Shown here: positions 35,487 to 44,863 of the stretch, one piece after another
Numbering within the stretch: position 1 is the first letter of the stretch
Layout: the number at the start of each line of letters is the position of its first letter
Origin: Lunularia cruciata
Lineage: Eukaryota > Streptophyta > Marchantiopsida > Lunulariales > Lunulariaceae
Length of the DNA stretch: 64,000 bases
Assembly (NCBI GenBank): GCA_948567375.1
Contig: OX419759.1
Span: 16,336,744-16,400,743, forward strand
Direction of reading: 5' to 3'
The notes under the pieces: generated by a model
Databases searched by the model: none
What the model saw: the letters and a program-made list of their open reading frames with translations, nothing else
Told to the model about the DNA's origin: nothing
Made by a program: the position numbers and the translations under genes

Positions 35487-36748
35487 CATTAGAGAAGTGA
35501 AGTGAGGGGGAATTCGGGTGCAAGAACTGTGAGTGTTGGTGGTATCTCCAAGCTTGGTGGATTGTTGGTAGCTCGATTCAAGTTCAGTGTTTCCCTAGTG
35601 TGCAGAAGCTCGTTTAGTTGATATAGATTTGGTAGTTAGGCGGACGGTGTGCGGAAGCGCTGGCCAAATTTTGAGCAGAGAAGGAGCAATTTTCGAGTAG
35701 TGTTGTGATTTTGAGCTCAAGAGGTGAAGGCAAGACTAATTTGCTACAAGTTGGGCTCCGAAAGTCAAATTGAAGGTGGAGTTGGGAAGCTCTTCTCATG
35801 AATTTGTGATTTGGAAAAACCCATTTTGTCAATTTGGCTTGAGTGGAAAGTAAGCGGGGGATTTGGCAAACAGCCATCTTTAGGGTTTACGTCAAATTTT
35901 GGCCAGATTTGGAGGAGTTTTGCAGATTTGGAGAAGTTTTGCCAATTTTGGAGGAGGTTCGAAGTGGCAACAAGAAAGGCCTGGGCTTTGAGGCTTTGAG
36001 GCATAGGGCTATGAGAGGCTACAAAGGCCTAGAAGGGCCAGAAGGGCCAGCAAGCAAGCTTGAGGCTAGCTAGTTTAGAGTAGATCTTGGTCACTTGTTG
36101 GCAAAATCTGCCTTTCCTGCTAGATTGTGTGCAATAGGGTTTGACCCCTAGATCTCTTGTTCCTAGACTGGTGCCCTAGCCAACTGGTCCACCCTCACTT
36201 GTTGTCATAGTGACTGTGCCATTGTTATCTATACACATGTAGCTTTGGCTAGGAGAGGCAGTTTGATCCCATTCTTGGTGATCCTGGTAGCTTAGGACTT
36301 AGATACAAACTGCTCTTATGTCAAATGCCAAATGATGGCAGAGTCAGTCCCGTGTTGTGTTATGAGATGGAGGGTTTTTGTTTAGATTTCTTGTGATTGG
36401 ACCCCCTCCATTCTCTGCTTCCTGTTGTGCACCACGTTTGTGTGAGGTGCCCTCACTTTTGAGCGTTGGTGCTCTAGTGTGCTCTCGGTGGTGAGGCTAG
36501 AGTGATGACTAGTCAGACTACCTTTGTTTCTCTCCGGTGAGGCAGGAAGTGATGACCTGCAGACCATGAGAGTGCGTGTTATGATGGCAGGTTACAGGTT
36601 GCCCTTTCTCCTAGTGTAGTTATCTTGGTAGAGTTACATTAGTGGGTGGTGTTTTGTTGGTGTTGGCACGTGGTGGTGTTGGCACTTGGTGGGGTACTTG
36701 CAGTTGCAATTGGTGGTCTGGGTTTGCTGTTGTGGTTACTTTGTCACG
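35487..36748 (+). other. MTR-1 5' leader, no long ORF
   Basis: 1.26 kb between L1 and the gag start. I see no clear initiator-Met primer site; the closest match is TGGTATCTCCAAGC near 35541. A tRNA-like segment lies on the minus strand at 36128-36197. No convincing coding sequence was seen. 36470-36660 is conserved in MTR-2 (62600-62780), so at least that part belongs to the element. Confidence 0.5.
36128..36197 (-). ncRNA. tRNA-like sequence in the MTR-1 leader (SINE head or tRNA relic)
   Basis: Minus-strand sequence contains an A-box-like GGACCAGTTGGCTAGGGC and, about 35 bases on, a B-box-like GGGTCAAACCC, the layout of a pol III internal promoter. The acceptor stem and a clean anticodon arm are not obvious, so it is more likely a tRNA-derived SINE head or relic than a working tRNA gene. 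Confidence 0.35.
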
Positions 36749-37843
36749 ATGGAGTTCTTTGGAGATTACAGAGGAGTTAGCCCTATAGTACATAGTGGGT
36801 TTACTCAAAGTGGTGCTTGGTATCAGCCTATATCTCAGGTCCCAGTGAGGGAGGAGATTGACTCTGAGTTGGAGTTTGACTTAGGAGCTGATTCAGTTGA
36901 GAGTGCACTTGGTTTGTCCGCACTGTTGTTGTGGGACATGGACGAGATTTATGGGGCCTCTAAAGGCCCTCGGCGTTACTTTGGTATAGTGGGTACCATT
37001 GAGTTGGATGACTTCATCCAAGAGTTTGATAGTTGGTGTGATCTGCAGTAGATGCGGAACCCGACTTTGTTCACACCCTTCATGGCATGGAAGGGGTTGT
37101 TTCAGCACTTGGAGGGTCCACCAATGGATGACTACCATGAGTTCAGGAGAGCTCATTTGGAGGAGATTGAGTTATGGAGACAGTATTGGTCTCCACACTA
37201 TGTCTCCATCACTTCAGGCTTGGTGGCCAAGAGTAGATCAGCTGTACCTACGAGTTCTAGCTCGAGTAGTGTTGGTGGAGCTAGTGGAGGTGCACTAGCT
37301 GGAGATAGTGCTACTACGAGTGGAGGTACCGCTCCAGGAGGTGGTGTGGTACCGGGGTTTAACCCCATGGTGGAGTTCTTTCTATGTTTGAGGCAGAACT
37401 ACCAGGGAGTGCGGATTGACAAGCTGAGGAGCTTGTAAGAGTTCCAACAAAAGGCTGGAGAGAGCCTATGCGAGGCATACACTCGCATGAGGCGACTGAT
37501 CAGTTTCACTCGGGGAGTTACTGAGGCCCAAGCAGTCTAGTTTTGGTATGGGATACTGGACAGGGAGTTACGACGTAGAGTTCGTGATGCTATGTTGTTG
37601 CAGGCTACTTTGCCCACTTTGGCAGTAGTCTTTGGTTTGGCTGAGCATATTGAGCTCAATATGGTGGAGGAGAGAGTAGTGACATCTGGATTTGGTAGGG
37701 AGACCTCATCCATAGTTGTGACTTCTTCTAGAGTGCAGCAGAGTGCACCACGCCCAGTTGGTTTTCAAGAACAGGGTGGACAGCCCAGATCCTATGGAGC
37801 GAGTGGAGGCCTAGTGGAGTTAGACCCTTACCCTCATTTTTGA
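36749..37843 (+). pseudogene. gag: MTR-1 gag
   Basis: It starts at the ATG at 36749 (MEFFGDYRG). The same start is seen in MTR-2 at 62514. In-frame stops are at 37049, 37436 and about 37538, with no shift until 37843. The C-terminal half has the capsid pattern RQNYQGVRIDKLRSL, ESLCEAYTRMRRL and FWYGILDRELRRRV, typical of Ty3-type gag. A Gly/Ser/Ala-rich linker lies at 37250-37360. The frame moves by one base at a run of T's near 37837, continuing into the knuckle region. Confidence 0.75.
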
Positions 37844-38757
37844 GTCAGCAGCTAGTGAGTGGTGGTGTTGCTTGTTGGACTTGTGGTGGACCTCACCATA
37901 GGAGAGAGTGTACTCAGGGCAGTGGACCTGATACCTCTGGTGCATCACTGCTAGCACAGAGGCAGTGTGAGCATTGCCACAGATTTGGTCACACTAGTGA
38001 CCGGTGTTTTGACCTACACCCAAAGTTACGGAGTGGTAGGGCTGCTAGGGGTAGTAGAGGAGCTCCAGTTCATGGAGGACGAGGTGGTAGAGGTAATGGT
38101 AGAGGATCTACACCTAGTAGAGGTGCAGTACCTGCCCTTACTTCTGACACAGCTATGGCTACTCGGATTGAGCAGTTGGAGCAGAGATTGGCTAGTATGG
38201 CGATTGCTCAGAGGAGATCAGATTTGGGTGATGAGGCTTCCACCTCATATGCTGGTGATAGAGATGCTTTGGACTTCATGTGCGGAGCAGCACAGGTGGA
38301 TGCATTTGCAGCAGTGACTAGGAGTGCAGTACGTGCTCTAGAGCCTAGAGGAGCATTAGTGGAGTTGGACCCACAAAGAGGAGAGGTTGGAAGACAGGTC
38401 AGACTTCCCCAGTCTTTCATGCTATCTGAAGCATTGCAGATGATATCCATGGTTTCTAAACGTCCTAGTGTAGGTGTGGTAGGTGGTGATGGAGTACATG
38501 ATAGACTACCTGCTAGTCAGCCACCTGCTACTACAAAGACTGAGTCTAGCATGATGTTTGGGGCGGCTCAGCTGATTATGCGACGTCCTTTGTTTTTGGC
38601 CAGTGATATGTTTACATTGGGAGTTGACCCAACCCCAGTATTCCGGTTGGCTGCCACGTTGTGTAGAGTAGGCATGGTGCAGTTCCTACTACTAGAGCAG
38701 AGGTGGTTGGTAGTAGAGCTGACTAGGTTGAGGAGCATGAGATCCGTCAGCAACTAG
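37840..38757 (+). pseudogene. MTR-1 nucleocapsid region with two zinc knuckles
   Basis: Two Cys/His knuckles are visible: CWTCGGPHHRREC (37873-37911) and CEHCHRFGHTSDRC (37966-38007). A Gly/Arg-rich stretch (GRAARGSRGAPVHGGRGGRG) follows, then a short coiled segment (IEQLEQRLASM). This fits an RNA-binding nucleocapsid tail. It is one base out of frame with gag and with the protease downstream, consistent with single-base deletions. Confidence 0.7.
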
Positions 38758-38794
38758 TGGTTTATGGCAGGCAATAGCCGCTAGACGGGAGGAG

Positions 38795-39616
38795 TTGCCA
38801 GCTAGATCGGCCTTTGAGAGAGCGTGGTTTACACCTGGTGTTGTCCTATTGGATAACCAAAGGGGGATTTTCCGTTTGGTGGGACCTTCAAGGAAGGTCT
38901 ATACACCAGTCTTGTTAGACTCTGGTGCGCAGCCCCTTATGTTGGGGAAGGCTGTAGTTGTCGGTCTGGAGTTACAAAAGACCGATGTGGAGAGGTGTCC
39001 ATTTCAGATCCAGGCATCTCTAGGTGGTGGTTTGACACAATACATCACACGTGGGGAGCTTGTTGTCCAGGTTCAGCCTGGTCATCCGATTGATAGCTTG
39101 GTGGTGAGAGCTCAGGCTATTGCAACGATAGCTGAGTCATATGATGTGCTAGTTGGGGGAGCAATGTTATACCCCATGGGTTTAAGCATTGACTATTGGG
39201 AAGAGACAGCCTCTTATAGACCTGGTTGGCAGTCTGGTGAGGGACGGGTATATCGCCTACCAATACGCTTTAGTAGTGACAATCTTGACTCACTACAGTC
39301 CGGGACCATGGCAGCATCAGTTTTAGCTTTCAGTGGTGCAGTTACTTGGCCAAGTGACTTGTTGGAGGGGAACGCCCATGCAGAGGATACTCTAGTACCA
39401 GAGGAGATCACTCGGCTTTGGAGTACAAGTGGGATTGTTCCATCAACCTTGGATGTTCCATTGTGGAGTTCAGAGGAGGCATTGCAGCAGCATGCAGATC
39501 AGTTGGTGCAGCAGGCTTGGAGTGGAACCTTCGTACCATCAGGAGATGAGTGTGAGGATGAGCCTCCAAAGGCAATTGCTTTGACACCTATGGATACCAC
39601 ACTCATTGCTTGGTAG
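38795..39616 (+). pseudogene. MTR-1 aspartic protease
   Basis: The ORF is open for 273 codons in the main pol frame. VLLDSGAQPLMLG contains the D-S-G active site near 38920. Further blocks are YITRGELVVQV and YDVLVGGAMLYPMGLSIDYW, the latter typical of retroelement proteases. It ends at a TAG (39614-39616), after which the same frame continues directly into the methyltransferase. Confidence 0.75.
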
Positions 39617-40528
39617 TATCCAGTAGAGGGGATATGCCTATTGGAGTTGTTTGGTGGGATCAACACCGGACTAGCTGCGGTGTTACAGGCGGGTATCCAA
39701 GTACAAAGGTACTTGTATGTAGAGAGAGATGAGACTGCTAGGCAAGTCTCTCTACATCATGTAGCACACCTGGCCTATTGGTATCTGGAGTTATTACCGA
39801 TGTCAGCAGTCAAAGGTTACCAGAAGGCCTTACCAAGAGACATTTCCTTATTGGGGGCGCATGACCTAGAGAGACATGGGCCTATTCACTTGGTGATTTT
39901 TGGATGGCCATGTCAGGGACATACACGTGCGGGCTGCGGTTTGGGTCTTCAGGATCCTTGTTCTGGTGTGTTTTGGGAGATGTTACGGATATTACGACAT
40001 CTCCAGGTTCATCAGTCTGTTTCTCCAGCTTACCTTCTGGAGAACGTTCCTTTGTTGGGTGATTCTTGCACTAGAGTGGTGGCGAGTACACATCAGGTCT
40101 ATTCTTGGATGGGACCTACTGTATTGTTAGATGCAGCCAGAGTGGGATCACGGGCTCATCGTCTTCATCTTTGGTGGACGAACCTCTTACCTAGAGAGGT
40201 TCTACAGTGTGCTTATGATGGGATTCAACGACTAGACCACATTCTTGTTGATGATATCTTGGATGTTGGGCGTCAGTCTCAGACAGTGGTAGTGGTTGAT
40301 AGGTCACCTATGGTAGTGGTGAACCTAGTTGGACAGCCTAGAGCTGCATTTCCCACACTCATGAGTTTACTAGGGTCTCATGCTTTTTGAGAGGGAGGAC
40401 CTGGACTTGTTTGGGACTCACAATTACAGCAGTTGGTGGAGCTCAACGCTAATGAGAGAGAGCAAGCGATGGGTTTTTGCACCGGTATTACCGCTGTTCC
40501 AACAGTGTCAGAGGCATCCAGGCGTCAG
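39617..40528 (+). pseudogene. C5-cytosine DNA methyltransferase domain in MTR-1 pol
   Basis: This is open in the pol frame from 39617 to a TGA at 40388 and continues to about 40528. Counting from the Met at 39641: motif I, ELFGGINTGL (residues 2-11); SAM acidic residue region, VERDETAR (27-34); motif IV, FGWPCQGHTRAG (87-98) with catalytic Cys91; motif VI, LLENVP (132-137); motif VIII, ARVGSRAHR (166-174). A late ELNANEREQAMGFCTG block lies near 40440-40490. The order matches canonical, unpermuted C5-methyltransferases, and the key Cys and ENV triad are present. It lies between protease and RT in one frame, so it was part of the polyprotein. It would transfer methyl from SAM to cytosine, presumably on element or target DNA. 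The C-terminal motif X end is unclear. Confidence 0.85.
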
Positions 40529-40915
40529 GTGTGAGGTCAGGCTATGGACCTGAACTATTTGACCTGGATTGTGAGCCTTGGCTTGGCAGAGCAGCATAGG
40601 ATGCGCTTGATAGGCATCACCACTCGGACACTTGTGAGCCCTACGCCTATCAAGACATTTCAGGCGCATGCTGGGGGCGATGGACCGAGTGGACATGGTA
40701 TTCTTGGGACACATCCAGTAGCTACTAGGGAGAGTGGTCTACTTGGAGTCCATCCAGGTGAGCATGGGCTACTTGGATTACACCCTTGGTCCACATGGGA
40801 TGTAGCTAGAGGACGTGTGGAGCTTGCAACCAGAGTGGAGGGAGTTTTTCACATAGAGGTTGGGACCTCTAGTGGCCGGGAGCATGACACTATTGCTCCC
40901 AAGGGCCCAGTGTAG
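40529..40915 (+). pseudogene. Linker between methyltransferase and RT in MTR-1
   Basis: About 120 codons in the pol frame, ending at a TAG (40913-40915). It includes three short repeats, GILGTHP, GLLGVHP and GLLGLHP, spaced about 10-16 residues apart (40700-40790). No known domain. A related but broken stretch occurs in MTR-2 around 58430-58700. Confidence 0.6.
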
Positions 40916-42400
40916 CAGTCTATCAGTACGTCTTCCACTCCTACTACAGTTACAAAGGATACTTGGGAGCCAGATCTTGGACCCAAGCTTACTAGAGAGG
41001 AAAGACGGAGGGTTTGGAGGTTCTTGAGGAGTCACACAAGTTGTTTTGCCTTCAGTATGAAGGATTTGGGTGCTCTGAAGGGACTTGGTATACAAATTGA
41101 GCTGACTAGCGACACACCAGTTTTCCGACGTCCTTATTGATATAGTGAGATGGAGAGGACATTGATTCAGAGCCGGAGTAGTGACCTTTTTGAGGTTGGT
41201 TTGGTGGAGATTTCACAGGGAGAGTATGCATCAACAACAGTGATGCCAGCCAAGAAAGATACGCATGGCAACTATACAGATAGGCGGATGTGTGGAGATT
41301 ACCGTCCTATCAACCGACAGACCAGGGCTGATTGGTATGCCATGCCTACACCGGAGGACATTTTTGATGCGATTGAGCATGCAAAGGTCTTCAGTACTTT
41401 GGATCTTTGAGCGGGATATCATCAATTGCCAATCAAGGAGGAGGATAAGTCCAAGATAGCATTTTGGGCTATTGATCCTCACGGCAAGGATGTGTTATAT
41501 CAGTGGAGGTTCTTACTATTTGGGTTAAAGAACACTCCTGCTGAGTTCCAGAGGGTCATGGATAGGATCCTAGCTGGATTGGATTTTGCTCGGTGCTATA
41601 TTGATGACATTTTGGTTTATAGCACTACTGTGGAGGAGCATAAGAGACAGTTGTTGGAGGTGTTTGAGAGGTTGAGATCTCATGGCCTCAAACTACATCC
41701 TGGGAAGTGTAGGTTCTTCCATGAGCAGGTTGAGTATTTGGATCACACTATCTACCCCGAAGGACTTGGTGTTCAGCAAACCAAGGTGGAGGCTATTGCA
41801 CGTATTCCTTGGCCTACGGATGTGAGCAGAGTGCAAGCATTCCTTGGGTTGGCAAACTTCTATCGCCGCTATGTTAGAGGATTTAGTGCCATTGCCAAGG
41901 CCTTGACGAAGCTGACCAAGCTTACACAGGAGTGGTGTTGGGGAGATGAGCAGGAGAGAGCTTTTGTAGAGCTCAAGGAGAGGTTGACATTTGTTCCTAT
42001 TTTGAGGAGACCGATTAGGGGATGACCATTTCAAGTTCATACTGATTGGAGTATGTTGGGGCTTGGAGCGGTGCTCACCCAACATGATGATGAGGAGAAG
42101 GAGTTTGTGGTGGCCTATGCTAGTCACTCCAACAATTCAGCGGAGGCAAAGTATAGTTCATATGAGGGAGAGTGCTTGGCAGCAGTTTGGGCAGTAGCAC
42201 ATTTTTGATGTTACCTATTTGGTAACCCCTTCACTCTCATCATTGATCATCAGCCGCTGAAGTGGTTGATGGAGTCCGACAAGCTTTCAAGGAAGCTTGC
42301 ACGATGGGCTCTGATTTTACAGGAGTATGATTTCACGGTTGTTCATAGACCTGGAGTGGTGAACCGTGATGCAGATGGGTTGAGTAGAAACCCATGTCCC
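40916..42400 (+). pseudogene. MTR-1 reverse transcriptase and RNase H
   Basis: RT motifs are in order: VMPAKKD, MCGDYRPINRQT, FSTLDL-stop-AGYHQLPI, WRFLLFGLKNTPAEFQRVMD (41500-41570), and the catalytic CYIDDILVY near 41594-41620, followed by FLGLANFYRRYVRGF. RNase H starts [18 protein letters not shown], with [11 protein letters not shown] and IIDHQPLKWLM. It ends in the tether VVHRPGVVNRDADGLSR. The frame is unbroken by shifts, but TGA stops sit at 41138, 41408, 42023 and 42206, at positions where Arg is usual. Confidence 0.9.
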
Positions 42401-43735
42401 AGCCAGCAGGATCAGACCGGAGCACGTTGGCATGGTGAGACAGATGAGGAGATGGTGCCAGGTTGGCATGCATCGGCCTTTCTGTGTTTATTTGCAGAGG
42501 CTTTGGTGGTATCTCTCTCAGCGCATATAGGAGGAGTTATTGAGGTCACAGATCCAGAGAGTGAAGATATTGGTATAGTTCAGCGAGACACTCATGATGA
42601 TGTCTTAGTGATGGACTATCTTTGCACTGGTGTTGTGGGTGGCACAGTTGGGGCCAAGGAGAGAGACAGTGTTCTTCAGCAAGCTAGACGGTTCAGATTG
42701 GACGGTAGACACCTTTTGCGTGTATGGGAGGATGGTAGAGTGCGAGTAGTACCACTTCTAGCATAGAGACCACAGTTGGTCCGTCATGCTCATGAGGAGC
42801 TAGGACATTTTGGAGTAAAGCATACATATAGCTTACTCTAGAGTCATTATTGGTAGCACGGTATGCAAACCGAGGTATAGCAGTTTGTTGCCAGATGTTT
42901 GGTTTGTGACCGAGTTAGAGCATCATTCAATGCTCCTACGCCACAGTTACACCCATTACCTATCATGGGATTGGGTTACCGTTGGAGTTTGGACTTTGCC
43001 GGACCTTTACCACTGACTGTGAGACATCATCAGTATGTTTTGGTGATGGTGGAGCACTTCTCCAAGTGGATTGAGTTGGTGGTACTTCCTGACAAGTCTA
43101 GTGAAGGGACAGCTTACTCATTCTTGGATCGAGTTCTTAGTCATTTTGGTGCACCAGCTGAGGTTTTGACTGATCAGGGTACAGAGTTCTTGGGGGAGTT
43201 TCAGGTCTTGTGTGACAAGGCTTTGATTGATCATCGTACTACATCCCGAGATCACCTTGAGGCAGATGGCTTAGCAGAGAGAGTGGTTCAGACGGTGAAG
43301 AGAGGATTGCAAAAGTATAGTTTGCAGAGAGGTCACTTGGGAGATTGGGAGATTGGGATCTCCAATTACCTTGGTTAGCCATGGGCTATCAGTTCAGCCG
43401 GTAAGCCTCCTTAGCATCCTTCTCTCCATACTTTCTACTCTATGGACGAGATCCAGATTTACCTACAGCCATTCATCGAGATGCTACTGTAGTTTTGGAC
43501 TTGGATGACCCCGATGTATGGATGAGCGCATGTTCTCAACGGGCAGAGATCTTTTGGAGAGTGATGTCGATGGCCTTTGAGAACTTGGCAATTGCTCAGC
43601 ATAGAGATACTTTACGCTATGCTACCATTCAAGGAGGAGGTTATAGACCCTTGATCCATCCATTTCATCCAGGCGACTATGTATATCTATAGTAGACAGC
43701 ACCGACGACACTTGATGTTTCTACAGGCCGCTCTA
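42400..43735 (+). pseudogene. MTR-1 integrase
   Basis: The HHCC zinc domain spans HAHEELGHFG to CLVCDRVRA (42785-42915) with two TAG stops inside. The DDE core shows WSLDFAGPLPL (first Asp), LTDQGTEFLG (second Asp, near 43170) and DHLEADGLAERVVQ (Glu, near 43270). A frame change occurs between 43378 and 43495. The C-terminal part (43495-43692) includes HPFHPGDYVYL, the usual start of the C-terminal integrase fold. No chromodomain is seen; a PHD finger follows instead. Confidence 0.85.
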
Positions 43736-43737
43736 TC

Positions 43738-44035
43738 TTGAGAGTGCGTGAGGTTTTGCCATCTGGAGTCCTTGTGTTAGAAGGACATGATGGTATTGTT
43801 TGGAAGGATAATGTGCGCAATTGTGCGCCATGCCACCTTCCAAACATTGATGGTACTATGGACGCAAGCTCGGCACTTGTACGTGCAGGCTTGAGGTGTA
43901 TGTTATGTGGCTCTTCTGGTGGAGTTGCTACTATGTTAGTGTGTGATAGCTATTCAAGAGGATGGCATATGGCATGTATGACTCCTCCCCTCACGGTGGT
44001 TCCTCAGGGATAGTGGTTATGTCTTAGATGTACTT
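43738..44035 (+). pseudogene. PHD finger at the C-terminus of MTR-1 pol
   Basis: After VLPSGVLVLEGHDG comes a Cys4-His-Cys3 pattern: CMLC (43900 region), then CDSYSRGWHMAC, then TPPLTVVPQG and W-L-C-L-R-C (to 44029). The CDxC position has Tyr for Cys and one TAG replaces a codon before WLC; otherwise spacing fits a PHD finger, including the PPL and PxGxWxC signatures. PHD fingers usually read histone H3 tails, so this could steer integration, a role chromodomains play in other Ty3 elements. That role is inferred. Confidence 0.75.
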
Positions 44036-44194
44036 GACCTATAGCTACTTCATTCTTTATATGGTATAGATTGCAGATAGGCAACTAACGATGGGGCTCC
44101 ATAGCACCCGACCTCTTGATCTTTGCCCATTAGAGGGTATACCATATACTTAGAGTAGATGGCTATCTGGAGTTAGAGAGACCTAACCGCCAGC

Positions 44195-44206
44195 TAGGGG
44201 GGCGAT
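44195..44206 (+). other. Polypurine tract of MTR-1
   Basis: TAGGGGGGCGAT lies directly before TGTGGCAC (44207). By normal retroelement logic plus-strand synthesis would start here, making S1 the start of the 3' LTR. This conflicts with the element's outer boundaries; see findings. Confidence 0.6.
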
Positions 44207-44308
44207 TGTGGCACTTTAGAGTCTATGTATGACTTATGTGTGAGTTGTGCTTCTATAGTGTATGATGTTGACAGCAATGTATGTTGTGCAGCAATGTATA
44301 TACGCACA
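44207..44308 (+). repeat. S1: first ~100-bp S repeat of MTR-1
   Basis: It starts TGTGGCACTTTAG and ends CGCACA. It is nearly identical (a few differences in 100) to S2 at 44764-44863, and also matches 64-146. A 5-base spacer ACAGC (44309-44313) separates it from L2. Confidence 0.85.
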
Positions 44309-44313
44309 ACAGC

Positions 44314-44762
44314 TGTCACGCTATTTGTAGTTCCGCATCTAGATGCTCGGACACTGGAGTTCCAATGATAGTAGTTAGAGTTATTTCAGTAGTATCTCAG
44401 AGACTACTTTCCGACGGTCAGATTTGGTGTTTGGGGTACTGACTTCACGGTGGGGCCCACTGTCACTTTGCACCATTTTCACTGTCAAGTGTGCCATCAG
44501 CGGGACCGTTAGGGTTTCAGTGCTAGCTCAAGTCCAAGGAGTATAGTTTCAAAGTGAGCTCCAGAGAGCTCACTTCTCTGATGTTGAGCCTTCGAATTCC
44601 TGGCTATGGTGGACAGAGGCCGGCGAGCGTCACCTGGATTCTCTATGCTTGAGTGGGTGTGGCTTGACTGTAATCAGTGCCCAATTGTTGGCAATTTATA
44701 GAGTGACAGATCAAGTACTGATCTGAGTTGAGTTGAGTTGAGAGTGGTAAGCAATCTGATTA
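44314..44762 (+). repeat. L2: right-hand 449-bp L repeat of MTR-1
   Basis: It starts TGTCACGCT and ends CTGATTA. It has the same length as L1 and is about 90% identical. The inverted repeat AAGTGAGCTC with a 4-base loop is conserved at 44552-44575, and (GAGTT)n-like repeats lie near 44725-44745. Confidence 0.85.
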
Positions 44763-44763
44763 T

Positions 44764-44863
44764 TGTGGCACTTTAGAGTCTATGTATGACTTATGTGTGA
44801 GTTGTGCTTCTATAGTGTATGATGTTGACAGCAATGTATGTTGTGTAGCAATGTATAGACACA
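44764..44863 (+). repeat. S2: terminal S repeat of MTR-1
   Basis: It directly follows L2 (CTGATTAT then TGTGGCAC) and ends GACACA, after which OL9 begins. The L/S junction is the same as at 55-66 in MTR-0. Confidence 0.85.

Larger units (their letters stand above)
35038..44863 (+). mobile_element. MTR-1: Ty3-like element with DNA methyltransferase and PHD finger
   Basis: Order is L1 repeat (35038-35486), leader (35487-36748), gag, knuckles, protease, C5-methyltransferase, RT/RNase H, integrase, PHD finger, polypurine tract (44195-44206), S1 repeat (44207-44308), L2 repeat (44314-44762), S2 repeat (44764-44863). OL sequence lies immediately outside both ends. No 5-bp target duplication is visible, and the two OL flanks are not from one LTR copy, so the site has been rearranged since insertion. 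The pol frame shifts few times but has many stops. Confidence 0.85.

Noticed and set aside
35540-35555. TGGTATCTCCAAGC as an initiator-Met primer-binding site of MTR-1
   Set aside because: Only the first seven bases match the usual TGGTATCAGAGC and it lies about 50 bp beyond L1; not enough to call.
37820-37860. Programmed -1 frameshift between gag and nucleocapsid in MTR-1
   Set aside because: A T-run is present, but a second shift occurs soon after and the copy has many defects; a single-base deletion is simpler. It would need intact copies to revive.
39641-40390. A free-standing host DNA methyltransferase gene
   Set aside because: It is in the same frame as protease and RT, has no introns, promoter or own termini, and a homologous copy sits at the same place in MTR-2. 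It is a retroelement domain.
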